Below, piece after piece: positions 36,510 to 45,833 of a stretch of DNA of 64,000 bases. Numbering within the stretch: position 1 is the stretch's first letter; each line of letters begins with the position of its first letter. The position numbers and the translations under genes were made by a program. The notes beneath the pieces were generated by a model, which was given only the letters and a program-made list of their open reading frames with translations, had not been told where the DNA came from and did no database searches. Where the stretch lies: assembly GCA_022447185.1 (NCBI GenBank), contig JAKVAY010000038.1, forward strand, positions 1 through 64,000, in the 5' to 3' direction. The DNA comes from Fuerstiella sp. GTDB lineage: Bacteria; Planctomycetota; Planctomycetia; Planctomycetales; Planctomycetaceae.

Positions 36510-37952
36510 ATGCCCATTACTCGACAGCATTTTCTCAATGCGACCTTCAACGGCATTGGTGCGCTAGCGCTGAGTGATTTGCTGTCGAACAGCCGGGGTT
36601 CGGAGTCTGAGGCGGTCAATCCACTGTCGGTACGAGAGCAACATCTGCCGCGCAAGGCCAAACACTGCATTTTTCTGTTCATGCAGGGTGGTGTGAGCCA
36701 GATGGATTCATTCGAATACAAGCCGGCACTGAATGAACATCATGGCAAGCCGCTGCCCCGAATACCGAGTATATCCGGCGAGCTGCAGGGACGACTGACA
36801 TTTCCTCATGTCACGATCGGCAGTCCCTTCAAATTCGGGCAGTATGGGGAGTCGGGGCACTGGTTTTCCGAGTTGTATCCGCATCTGGCAGAACATGCGG
36901 ATAAGCTGGCCATGATTCGGGGGATTAAAACTGATAATCAGAATCACGGACCGTCGACACTGCACGTGACAACGGGAAATCAGTTTCCCGGCAGTCCGTC
37001 GGTCGGGTCATGGGTGACCTACGGACTGGGATCCGAAAACCGGGATATGCCCGGATATGTTGTCATCCAGGATCCGCGTGGTGCCCCTGTCAATGGTGCA
37101 GCTGTGTGGGCGAACGGTTACCTCCCGGCCAGCTACCAGGGGACTTTGCTGCGTTCGGAAGGAACACCCATTCTGAATCTCGCACGTGCTGAGGGGATTT
37201 CAATGCATCAGCAACGCAGAGAATTTGATGTATTGTCAGAGCTCAACAATCGTCATCTGTCCCGACGTGTCGACGATACGGAACTTGCTGCTCGTATCAA
37301 TGCTTACGAACTCGCGTTCCGAATGCAGGCTGAGGCACCTCAGCTTGTTGATATCTCGGGCGAGACATCAGCGACACATGAGCTTTACGGGCTTGATGAT
37401 CCGGTGACTGCGCGATTTGGCCGCCAGTGTCTGCTCGCGCGACGTCTGGTCGAGAGTGGTGTACGGTATACGCTGCTGGTGCATGGAGTCCAAATTGGTA
37501 AACACAGCTGGGACGATCATGGAGATGTGCAGGGCCGTATGATAAGGCACTCGCGTGAAGTTGATCAGCCGGTTGGCGCTTTGCTGACCGACCTGTACGA
37601 GCGAGGTTTGCTCGAAGATACTTTGGTTGTCTGGGCATCGGAAATGGGCCGTACACCATTCAAAAATGGTTCGATGGGAAAGAAACCGGGTCGGGAGCAT
37701 AATTCCTGGAACCTTGTGATGTGGATGGCCGGTGGGAATGTCAAAGGTGGTTCTTCTGCGGGTGAAACCGACGAATTTGGACTGCGGTCAGTCGCTGATG
37801 AGAGCATTCCGATTCGCGATGTTCATGCCACGATTCTGAACCTGATGGGGCTGGAAGACGACGAGCTTCGTTATCATCATGCTGGTCGCCTGCGCCAACT
37901 GACCGATATCGGCGGATACGTACTGGACGATATTATCGCACACGCTGTTTGA
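36510..37952 (+). CDS. DUF1501 domain protein
   Basis: 480 residues. An alkaline-phosphatase-superfamily-like fold typical of DUF1501: KHCIFLFMQGGVSQMDSFEYKP with the substrate Asp region, GHWFSELYPHLAEHADKLAMIRG, QNHGPSTLHVTTG and the C-terminal DTLVVWASEMGRTPFKNGS with GREHNSWNLVMWMAGG. The N-terminus ITRQHFLNATFNGIGALALSDL is a weak Tat-like signal lacking the second Arg (TRQ). It is 119 bp downstream of DUF1549/1553, the pairing found across planctomycetes and often proposed to act on sulfated or other extracellular polymers. Activity is unproven. Confidence 0.85.
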   Translation: MPITRQHFLNATFNGIGALALSDLLSNSRGSESEAVNPLSVREQHLPRKAKHCIFLFMQGGVSQMDSFEYKPALNEHHGKPLPRIPSISGELQGRLTFPHVTIGSPFKFGQYGESGHWFSELYPHLAEHADKLAMIRGIKTDNQNHGPSTLHVTTGNQFPGSPSVGSWVTYGLGSENRDMPGYVVIQDPRGAPVNGAAVWANGYLPASYQGTLLRSEGTPILNLARAEGISMHQQRREFDVLSELNNRHLSRRVDDTELAARINAYELAFRMQAEAPQLVDISGETSATHELYGLDDPVTARFGRQCLLARRLVESGVRYTLLVHGVQIGKHSWDDHGDVQGRMIRHSREVDQPVGALLTDLYERGLLEDTLVVWASEMGRTPFKNGSMGKKPGREHNSWNLVMWMAGGNVKGGSSAGETDEFGLRSVADESIPIRDVHATILNLMGLEDDELRYHHAGRLRQLTDIGGYVLDDIIAHAV

Positions 37953-38194
37953 AACGGCAGGTAATGCCTCTTCTGTTTACATGTGAAGATACTCGCTCAT
38001 CTTTGACAGGTTATCTGTATTGATGAGATCTTCCCCCGGACGGTTCAGTTTGCATGATGCAGCCAGGGTTATCCGTTGATGTTCGGCCGACCACGCGAGT
38101 TTCTGGTGATCCTGACGGACGAGCCGGTACCGTGCCATTCTCTGACCGGTCGGAAACTCACTCTCGCCTCACCTGTAGATACGATAGTGCTCGT

Positions 38195-39913
38195 CTAGTC
38201 CAGACCGTAGTGTTCTACTTTGGGCCAGTATTCGTCAAAATCGAATTTTGGACTGTTGTCTGTGTCATGGCAGTCGTAGCACATTGATTCAGCCTGTTCG
38301 TAGGTTACTTTCATCTCTTCACGAGCAAGCTCCAGGTTTCCGCCGTCGAGCAGCTCAATATGTCTGCTCCCGGGGCCATGGCAGTTTTCACACTGGTTGC
38401 CGGCGAGCAGTGTTTGCAGACGTCTGTCTTCTTGGGTTTCCGCGAACTCACTGTTCAAAAATCCGCCGTGATAGCGAATGTATTCCTGGGGATCCCAGCC
38501 GGTGACATGACAGCTAAGGCATTCCGGGTCATACATTCGACCCACACCGTTCAGACGCTCGTGTCCTTTTCGTTCATTGGCGGGATCAAGACTCTCGAAC
38601 GCATGAGCATGTGGTGTTGTTTCCCAGATCGAGTAAGCCTCTGTGTGGCACTCCCCGCATTTTGCCGCACCGACAAACGATGCACCACTCGGATGGCCGA
38701 TCACACCATCTGCCAACACAATTTTTTCGTCACGAAGTCTCTGCTGGTAGTTGCGCATGTGAACGATCATCGCTGGCGAATCACGAAACTCACTCCGTTC
38801 CAGGGGTATCAGCTGAAAACGAATCGGTGTTTCATGGTCCGAAGGATAGAGACCAAGAATGCCGATGTGTTTCCCCTTGTGGCCAATCTGCAGAAACAGA
38901 GTATTACCGATTTTCTCTGTCCTGGCAGTCGGGTCGGGGTCGCTGAATCCCTGACCGACCACGATTGCGTCGAACTGTGGGTAGCGCTCCGCCAGTGCGC
39001 GAGATTCATCAGGAAGACTGTGAGACAGCAGGATTCGACAGTCGACGTTCTGCAATTCAAAGTCACGCAGGACGTTTGCGATGGACGGGTCGGGGTCGCT
39101 CCAGGTGATGTCGGAACCAGCTCCTTCGGCGACTATCGAGGCTATTGTGGATTTGCTCATGATACTGGTGATGCCGACACGTCGTTCACCGATGTCCACG
39201 ATCCGCGACTGAACCGGAGTGCCGATCTCCGGGGAACCATAAAACAGCAGATTGGCGCTCACCAGTCGCGGCGCCATGTCAGTGTCATCTATCGCGTCCT
39301 GAGTGATGAGAAAGTCCGGTTGCAGCCGCAGATCCTCCGGGCCAAGTCCCACTGCAACATACTGCAGATCATTGAGTGCCTGCATTGATGTTTCGTATTT
39401 GATCTGCGATTGGCGAACCGTGCGTCGAGAAAGTCCTCCCAAATCGACACCTCGAATCTCCCACCCTGAGTCTCTCAGTTTGCGCCAAATGTCAGCCCGT
39501 CGTGCCATGCCACCCATTTGATTTGATGTACAGCCACACGGTTCGAAAAATCCATGCTGTTCACCACTGATCATCAGAGCTGCCTGAGGTTTGGGCCATT
39601 CATTCCAGATCGGGACGACGTCGGAATTATGGCGGACCTGTTGAGTGTGTTTGGATGGACGATTGAGTCCTTGATCAGCTGAGGGTTTCGGCCTGTCGGA
39701 GATCTGAATGAACAGCCAGAATAGTGATCCTGTCAGGATGATTCCGATAATAATCAGCGACAAACCTCGCACGTCAGCATTTCCCGGAGCAGAAGCCTTG
39801 GTCTTTAACAGTATGAACCGATTCACCGGAGCGGCCCTGGCATTTTTTAACCTGGTCTGTACACATCGACGATGTGATTGAGCGTTTTTCAAGGGGATTT
39901 TCCGGACGCACAA
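38195..39913 (-). CDS. Membrane-anchored UshA-like/tetraheme cytochrome c fusion
   Basis: 572 residues from a GTG at 39913 (another GTG at 39826 also keeps the membrane helix at residues 50-70). Residues ~110-370 resemble the metallophosphatase/5'-nucleotidase part of UshA, but carry an EPCGCTSNQMGG motif where catalytic ligands are expected, so phosphatase activity is doubtful. The C-terminal third has four c-type haem motifs: C419GECH, C465LSCH, C508ENCH and C545YDCH, in a cytochrome c554-like arrangement. It is likely an outer-face electron-transfer protein. It is last in a tight leftward run with DUF1573, O-antigen ligase-like and WecA-like genes (36-bp gap). Confidence 0.82.
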   Translation of the reverse strand: MCVRKIPLKNAQSHRRCVQTRLKNARAAPVNRFILLKTKASAPGNADVRGLSLIIIGIILTGSLFWLFIQISDRPKPSADQGLNRPSKHTQQVRHNSDVVPIWNEWPKPQAALMISGEQHGFFEPCGCTSNQMGGMARRADIWRKLRDSGWEIRGVDLGGLSRRTVRQSQIKYETSMQALNDLQYVAVGLGPEDLRLQPDFLITQDAIDDTDMAPRLVSANLLFYGSPEIGTPVQSRIVDIGERRVGITSIMSKSTIASIVAEGAGSDITWSDPDPSIANVLRDFELQNVDCRILLSHSLPDESRALAERYPQFDAIVVGQGFSDPDPTARTEKIGNTLFLQIGHKGKHIGILGLYPSDHETPIRFQLIPLERSEFRDSPAMIVHMRNYQQRLRDEKIVLADGVIGHPSGASFVGAAKCGECHTEAYSIWETTPHAHAFESLDPANERKGHERLNGVGRMYDPECLSCHVTGWDPQEYIRYHGGFLNSEFAETQEDRRLQTLLAGNQCENCHGPGSRHIELLDGGNLELAREEMKVTYEQAESMCYDCHDTDNSPKFDFDEYWPKVEHYGLD

Positions 39914-39949
39914 CAGTACCCGGTCGGAACTTTTTGAGACATTCCAATT

Positions 39950-41182
39950 TCAAAAAGCGTTGAATGTTACAAGAATGACAATTTCCGATTCCGTCGGATG
40001 ATTCGTGACGCAGCGAATAATTCCTGGATTTGTACTGGACCGTTCGGACCTCAGACCCTTGGGCGGCACTCCGATTGTCATGCGGTATCGAGTGACAGTT
40101 CCTGCTGAATTTCCAAGCGGTTCAATTGCGACTTCGATAAAATTTGGATCCGACTCGATTTCGAGTATCTTGAATTCTTTGTCGAATTCTTCCTGATTCA
40201 CGAGCAACAGCAGATCGGATTCGTGTCCCTTTGAAGCTGGAAACTGGCCCAGGCTGATGAGTCGCTTCCTTTCGTCAAATCGAGTTCCTCGCATGGGCAT
40301 GAATCGGAGGTCACCGATGCGTCTTGCGGACACAGGAATCAATACATCGTCTGCCTTCCCGTCACGAAATGTTACTGTCAGGGTGTCGTTCAGCTCGCCG
40401 ACAGGAAAATCAGGGCGTACTGTGATGTTGAAGTTCCAGCCACTGAGAGCATTGTTCAGATTGAGATCGGATTCTTTCATCGGGACGTATTCGACCGTGG
40501 TGGATTCTGTTTCGGCCGATATGGTTTCAATCCTTAAGTCTGGAATAATCCGTGAGAACATGGTTGTCTGAATCACTCCAGGTGTATTTCCGTTGAGATT
40601 TCCGACGGACCATTTTTCTGCCGGCTTCGTGATGATCGACGACTCAACAATCCCTGTGATGAGGTATGTCATTTCGGTGTTGTCGGGGTCATTGGTTTGG
40701 ACAGTGGCACCATGACGGAATGCAGGATTCTCTTTTGCAGCCTTCCACTGAACCGTAACAGTTGCAGACTCTCCAGGCGCAATCTGATTTCGGTCGAGTG
40801 AAAAACTGGTGCATTGACACGTTGATTTTCCGGTTGTCAGTTCCAGTAGTGCCTCTCCCTCGTTGGAAATGGTGAATTCATGCTTTTTGTCCGGAGCGTG
40901 AAGCCGCATACGACCAAAATCGTATGTTCTTCCTGTAGATACCGCTTTGGGCCACGGGCCAGTCGGTGACACTTTCGGCGCGGGATTGATTTTCTTGTTG
41001 TCGTCTTCAACCTGCTCGACCTGGTCGTCTTTATCGATGCTCAGGATCAATTCAGAGGTACTTTGGGCACCATCCGGATCCTCGCATCCCGAGAGCAGAA
41101 CGAAGATTGCGATCAGACAGGTACCAGGTCCCCAGAGGCATGCCGGTTGCCACCGCAGAGTTCGTCGCATCATGCTATTCAT
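39950..41182 (-). CDS. DUF1573 lipoprotein
   Basis: 410 residues. Signal with lipobox LLSGC33 makes it a lipoprotein. Residues ~85-180 form a DUF1573 Ig-like domain (FGRMRLHAPDKKHEFTISNEGEA and the family CQCTSF cysteine pair), and further beta-sandwich segments follow. DUF1573 domains are common in planctomycetes and Bacteroidetes; function unknown, possibly envelope or adhesion. The start overlaps the stop of the O-antigen ligase-like gene (ATGA), so it is translationally coupled to it. Paralogue of the gene at 48122. Confidence 0.8.
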   Translation of the reverse strand: MNSMMRRTLRWQPACLWGPGTCLIAIFVLLSGCEDPDGAQSTSELILSIDKDDQVEQVEDDNKKINPAPKVSPTGPWPKAVSTGRTYDFGRMRLHAPDKKHEFTISNEGEALLELTTGKSTCQCTSFSLDRNQIAPGESATVTVQWKAAKENPAFRHGATVQTNDPDNTEMTYLITGIVESSIITKPAEKWSVGNLNGNTPGVIQTTMFSRIIPDLRIETISAETESTTVEYVPMKESDLNLNNALSGWNFNITVRPDFPVGELNDTLTVTFRDGKADDVLIPVSARRIGDLRFMPMRGTRFDERKRLISLGQFPASKGHESDLLLLVNQEEFDKEFKILEIESDPNFIEVAIEPLGNSAGTVTRYRMTIGVPPKGLRSERSSTNPGIIRCVTNHPTESEIVILVTFNAF

Positions 41183-43494
41183 TGTGTTCCACCACTAATA
41201 ATTCGGTCCATGTTTCTGATGTCGTCAGCAGACAGGTATTGGTCACTGTGTCCCCATTCCTGATTTACTGCTTCGATGTCTTTTGCCTTTTTGGCAGTCG
41301 CACACGCTGCAGAAATCTGCCCTGCTGTTTCTTCCAGAAGTGCCAGTTGCACCCGAAAGGCAGCATTTGTGGGATGCCACTCAATGACCTGCCTCAAGTC
41401 GTCAAGGCTGTACTCAATGTACTCATGCTGGCCGGTGATTTGATAGACCTGATGATACACCAGAGCTCGTGTGAGTCGTCCATCAATTCGGCGTTTGTCG
41501 CATGCGACGTAACTGTCGCATGCCAACTTAATGGTATTCAACTCACTGTCCCGGATTTTGCCGGGCGTCCCAGATTCTTGCTGTGGATCTCGCTGCATGA
41601 GTGAATACGCTGCGGTCCGGACAATGTGTTGGCGAATGATTGGGGACAAAGGGTCGGCGGCGGCAGCCAGCTCAAATGCATGCTGAGCACCACTGCTGTC
41701 TCCGCTCCAGAATCGTTGCTGACCGATGCTGAACTGGACCCGCGCTGCTTGGACAGGGATGAGTCCCCAGATCAGTGTTGCGGCCGCAGCAGCTGACCAA
41801 ATAATGGCGTCCAGGAACGGCCTTAATCGGGTCGGACGTACTGGTGAAGAGCCATAATTGATTTGAGACACAGGCGTCGCAATCGAAGCCAGTGCGACAA
41901 AGAGAAACCACAGAGTGGTGACCTGAAGTCCACCTGCTCCCAGCAGATGCACGAGCAACGTAATACATCCTGCCGCGGGCGCCAACGGGTTCCATGGGAG
42001 TCTGCTAATTGCTGCGGTGACAAACACGGTCAGTAGCATTGCTGTGGCACTCATAGCCGCCAGATATCCGAATGCGCCACCGGTTATCCAGTGCCATCCA
42101 AAATGCAGGAAAAGGCATCCAATGATTCCTGGGGCAACAGGCACAGAATTCGGTTTTGCTGTGTTTTTTCGGGCAGGAGTGACTGACCAAATCGAGCGAG
42201 CGACACCTGCTACGATCAACAGCATTCCGACGAATCCGACAACGCCTGCGAAGCACCATACGTCCAGCAGAAAATTGTGCGGATCCATGATGGACTCGCT
42301 GGACTGGACAGGCTTATGTGAAAGATAGAGTTGTCGAAAGTTTCCCGGTCCGGATCCAAACAGTGGTTCTGCACAGATGACACCGGCAGCTCCAATCCAG
42401 TACAGAAATCGAAACTGCAACGATCGTGGTGACTCAAGCAGCACCTGACGATCGATAACGCCCGACAGCACCCCGATGAAAAATAACAGTGTTGCCGGGA
42501 TCGCGATGGTCAGGACTATTCTAAACATCGACCACAGTATCGACCGGGATGTTTCTGACTGACTATCACGTCGGATCAGCAGCAGTATCATACCGACACT
42601 GGTTCCCACCCAGGCTGTTCGACTTTTGGTCAGTATGAGGCACCAACTGACGACAATGAGTGCCGCAAGCGGGATCACCAGTTTCCTCCAGTCGTGGTTA
42701 GGGGCACGCCATTCCGATATCAGCCCACCACTCAGCAGGACTAGTCCAACTGCCAGAACTCCCGCCAGCGTATTTGCGAGTGCGAACGGACCGAATGGTT
42801 CGGTACTGTTCAAGAGCCGTTCTTCAAACAAGTCGCGTCCCGGTCCATCCAGGATCCCTGTACTCGAGAACTCTCGTTGAATTCTTGCGGTTTCCAGCGG
42901 ATTTGTTCCGCTGTCAATAATCCTGCGTTTCTCTAGATAAGACTCAGCTTCTCGAGCGTAGAAAACATGGCTCTGCCAGATACCGTACACAGCCAGACCG
43001 GTAGCGAGACCGGCGATCAGATTGACCAGCGTTCGGCGACAGCCCGGATGCGATGCCAGCAGACGGCACAGACACCCGCAGGCAGCAATCGCGGTCCATG
43101 CCATTGCCAGATTAATCGCTGCGCGTCGGTCCCCTGAAACTCGAAAGACATTCCACGTGGACAGCCAGATACCGATAGGAAGAATTACCAAACCGGCCGT
43201 CACAAGGCCACCAGGTGTGAACCAGAATCTCCATGGTTGTTTCCCCAATCTGATACCTGAATCAAGTGAAGAGTCGGTTTTCTGCCAGTGTTTCCATTGA
43301 AGGATTCCGGCAATGGCAGCAAGCCACAGAAAAGACAGGTGCAGTCCATCTCCTTCAACCGCAGCCAGTGACGGCCAATAAAACTCGCAGGCCAGCAATG
43401 ATGCCAGAATTGCAAATTGTCCGACAGGTTCTGACGAGAACGAATCTTTAACCGACTGTCCCGTTTTTTTCAGTTTTAGTTTGGTGCGGATCAT
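41179..43494 (-). CDS. O-antigen ligase/polymerase-like membrane protein with TPR-like C-terminus
   Basis: 771 residues. About twelve hydrophobic segments between residues 25 and 590 and the periplasmic-loop pattern FGSGPGNFRQLYLSHKPV... DPHNFLLDVWCFAGVVGFVGM match the O-antigen ligase/Wzy (PF04932-type) family, which joins or polymerises glycans on lipid carriers outside the inner membrane. Residues ~600-771 form a soluble helical tail with TPR-like repeats (FSIGQQRFWSGDSSGAQHAF). It is 8 bp downstream of the WecA-like gene, so both likely act in one surface polysaccharide pathway. Whether it ligates or polymerises is not decidable. Confidence 0.82.
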   Translation of the reverse strand: MIRTKLKLKKTGQSVKDSFSSEPVGQFAILASLLACEFYWPSLAAVEGDGLHLSFLWLAAIAGILQWKHWQKTDSSLDSGIRLGKQPWRFWFTPGGLVTAGLVILPIGIWLSTWNVFRVSGDRRAAINLAMAWTAIAACGCLCRLLASHPGCRRTLVNLIAGLATGLAVYGIWQSHVFYAREAESYLEKRRIIDSGTNPLETARIQREFSSTGILDGPGRDLFEERLLNSTEPFGPFALANTLAGVLAVGLVLLSGGLISEWRAPNHDWRKLVIPLAALIVVSWCLILTKSRTAWVGTSVGMILLLIRRDSQSETSRSILWSMFRIVLTIAIPATLLFFIGVLSGVIDRQVLLESPRSLQFRFLYWIGAAGVICAEPLFGSGPGNFRQLYLSHKPVQSSESIMDPHNFLLDVWCFAGVVGFVGMLLIVAGVARSIWSVTPARKNTAKPNSVPVAPGIIGCLFLHFGWHWITGGAFGYLAAMSATAMLLTVFVTAAISRLPWNPLAPAAGCITLLVHLLGAGGLQVTTLWFLFVALASIATPVSQINYGSSPVRPTRLRPFLDAIIWSAAAAATLIWGLIPVQAARVQFSIGQQRFWSGDSSGAQHAFELAAAADPLSPIIRQHIVRTAAYSLMQRDPQQESGTPGKIRDSELNTIKLACDSYVACDKRRIDGRLTRALVYHQVYQITGQHEYIEYSLDDLRQVIEWHPTNAAFRVQLALLEETAGQISAACATAKKAKDIEAVNQEWGHSDQYLSADDIRNMDRIISGGTQ

Positions 43495-43502
43495 CAGCCG
43501 GT

Positions 43503-44711
43503 TCAGTTCACAGAACTATCTTGTGGCGCAGATGGAGCATTCGCAGTCTCACGCATTGGCACCTGACCGGATGACGGATTTACGTTTACCGATCGGGATG
43601 TCATCTCCTCACGGTGTCTTTTAGTAGATCTTCGTCCGGCGGTTTCCACAATGGCGACGACTGAAAGCACGCAGAAGATCAGGGCGATCACCATGAATGC
43701 GCCCGTCCAGTCTGATACCTTATAGAGCAATAAGCCGCCAAGACCTGTCGTCAGTGTTGCAAGGTGAATTGTGAGAACCGCGTGAGCCGGTTTCAGCCCA
43801 ACCTCGACCAGTCGATGGGAAAAATGGCTCTTGTCACCATGAAACGGGCTGCGGCCATGGCGCAACCGAATCAGGATCACGGTGCAGAAGTCATACAAGG
43901 GCACAGCCAGAACACACAGCGGTGCGAGGATGAGATGGCGACTTCCCGAGGTCTCATAGAACGTGCCGGAAACCGTCAGTGTTGCCAACAGAAATCCGGC
44001 CAGATTGCTGCCGGAATCTCCCATGAAGATGGATGCGGGAGGTCGATTCCACACGAGAAAACCACCAAGAGCGCCGGACGTGATCAACAGACCAAAAGCG
44101 ACAACCCAGTGCGGAGTCGGGACCAGAGTGAGCAGAATTCCGGCAAACAATATGGAGGAAATCAGACCGATTCCAGCTGCTAAGGCATCCATGTTGTCCA
44201 GAAAATTCAGGGCGTTCGTGAGAACCACAATCCAGAGAACAGTCACTACGAATCCGATCCAGGGTTGTGTGACAAACAGTGTTGCCTGAACCCCCGTCCA
44301 GGTGACACCAGTAGCGACGCCGATCTGAGTCAGTAATCGGATTTGCCACGGAATGTTCCAGCGATCATCAGCCAGTCCGACCAAAAACAGTACTGTTCCG
44401 CCGGTGACAATCGCGGCCATTTGTCGACAGAGTGCGGGGTTGCGATAAAGTGTTGACAACAGTGTTTCGAAACCAAACGAAACGCGAACAAACTGTAGTG
44501 GCGCCAGGTACAATGCGGCCAGCGGCAGTGCAATTCCGATCGCCAGCGCAATACCACCGCCCAGTGGTGTGGGCTGGTGATGGATTTTACGGTGTCCTGG
44601 CTGGTCGACGAGTCCCAGTCGGGGCGCGAGCGCACGAATCATCGGGGCGCACACACAGCTGGGTATAAATGCAGCAATCAAGCTCGCTACCAGGAAACTC
44701 AACACTTCCAT
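43503..44711 (-). CDS. WecA/TagO-type undecaprenyl-phosphate sugar-phosphate transferase
   Basis: About 402 residues from the ATG at 44711 (44744 is an in-frame alternative). Multi-pass membrane protein of glycosyltransferase family 4: LVDQPGHRKIHHQPTPLGGG, LVGLADDRWNIPW, LTNALNFLDNMDALAAG with the essential acidic residues, FMGDSGSNLAGFLL, and HGDKSHFSHRLVEVGL (HxxHRL). It transfers a sugar phosphate, typically GlcNAc-1-P, to undecaprenyl phosphate to start a surface polysaccharide or teichoic-acid-like chain. It heads a four-gene leftward run. MraY is unlikely because of the HxxHRL and context. Confidence 0.9.
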   Translation of the reverse strand: MEVLSFLVASLIAAFIPSCVCAPMIRALAPRLGLVDQPGHRKIHHQPTPLGGGIALAIGIALPLAALYLAPLQFVRVSFGFETLLSTLYRNPALCRQMAAIVTGGTVLFLVGLADDRWNIPWQIRLLTQIGVATGVTWTGVQATLFVTQPWIGFVVTVLWIVVLTNALNFLDNMDALAAGIGLISSILFAGILLTLVPTPHWVVAFGLLITSGALGGFLVWNRPPASIFMGDSGSNLAGFLLATLTVSGTFYETSGSRHLILAPLCVLAVPLYDFCTVILIRLRHGRSPFHGDKSHFSHRLVEVGLKPAHAVLTIHLATLTTGLGGLLLYKVSDWTGAFMVIALIFCVLSVVAIVETAGRRSTKRHREEMTSRSVNVNPSSGQVPMRETANAPSAPQDSSVN

Positions 44712-44744
44712 TTTGTAATTCGCCGGGTGGCTGCGGGATGCCAC

Positions 44745-45235
44745 TGATACGCCGTGGTCACCCCGCCGACCATTAATTTAATTTTATTCACGGTACAGGA
44801 AGTAACCACACGGCGTTCGAATCCAGTATCAGAACAGTCAGCACCAGTCTGATTCTGAGTAAACAGGACCTTGTCCCGTCTGATTCAATCTACGGTGACA
44901 ACCTCGCATGTGACGGTTGAATCATTTGGTCTTTTGGGGATTCGCTGTCGGATTGCCATCGAGGCTGGAAATTACTTCAACAGATATACAGATCTATGGA
45001 CATGCGTACATCATACTATGGTAATTCTGGCATAGCAGCGTAGTCAGCTTGTAGTTTTGGCAGTGGATGTTTTGACAGACTGTCTGCCGAAGTTTTTTCG
45101 TAAGCCTTTTGCTGCAAGTATCTTACAGGATTTTATCTTCTCAGATCCGCTTTTGGCGCAACACTTGCTTTATTGTGTTATCAGAACGAAGACGGTCATT
45201 CTGATCAGCAGTATCGAACGAAAAGGGAGAGCACC
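44745..45235. other. Divergent intergenic region between WecA-like and TPR genes
   Basis: About 490 bp with no supported gene; it must hold promoters for both directions. A possible rightward promoter TTGGCG with 17-bp spacing to TGTTAT lies at about 45153-45181, upstream of the GGGAG ribosome-binding site at 45224. The GTTCGAATCC string near 44814 is not part of a tRNA. Confidence 0.35.
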
Positions 45236-45637
45236 ATGCGATCACCCGTTACCCCAAAAGTCATTCGCCGATTGCTGGCCGCGGACGGTTATCTGCACCT
45301 TGAACTTCCTGAACTGGCAGTGAGTGAACTTCAGAAAATTAAAAACGCTGGCCCACTGGAGGGGCCTCGTCATCTGCTACTTGGCTTGGCATTGAAACGA
45401 GCCGGTGAATCAGAACTGGCAATTGAACATCTGGAGACGGCTGCCCGAGTCATGCCCACTCCTGTTCGAAGTTTTGCCTGGAGTGAACTGGCCGACTGCT
45501 ACAGGAGTATCGGAAGTTTTGCACTGGCAAATTTTGCCGATTCGCTCGGTGGTGAAAAAACTTACGAGTTGCGAATTGCACTGCCATTTGGAGAAATCAG
45601 CATCGAGTCAACGGGAGCAACAGTGGAGGTTGTTTGA
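45236..45637 (+). CDS. Small TPR-like protein
   Basis: 133 residues from the ATG at 45236, with AAAGGGAGAG just upstream. No signal peptide. TPR-type helices: YLHLELPELAVSELQKIKNA, HLLLGLALKRAGESELAIEH, SFAWSELADCYRSIGSFALA. It may be a binding partner for neighbouring proteins. It precedes an LpoB-like lipoprotein gene by 196 bp and probably belongs to the same module. The ATG at 45173 would add 21 non-helical residues without a ribosome-binding site. Confidence 0.65.
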   Translation: MRSPVTPKVIRRLLAADGYLHLELPELAVSELQKIKNAGPLEGPRHLLLGLALKRAGESELAIEHLETAARVMPTPVRSFAWSELADCYRSIGSFALANFADSLGGEKTYELRIALPFGEISIESTGATVEVV

Positions 45638-45833
45638 TTGCGTTTGTCTAAGTCAGACACTGGCAACTCATCAGCAGAGTCATCCCGTACGGATGGTTCT
45701 GCTTTTTTGTGTTTCGTTGGGTAATGGAATTTTCATCATTCGTCTGTTCGCAGATCCTGTCACGCGACATACTTCTGTTTCGACAGCTTGTGTGTAGCTA
45801 ATGAACTGAGTCAGGATCGAGCGGGGTTTTGTG

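Noticed and set aside
38360-39388. 342-codon frame opposite the UshA-cytochrome gene
   Set aside because: Antisense shadow; Cys/His-rich only because the real gene is rich in haem codons on the other strand.
44810-44830. GTTCGAATCC tRNA-like T-loop string
   Set aside because: The flanking bases do not form a T-stem and no anticodon or acceptor stem is present.
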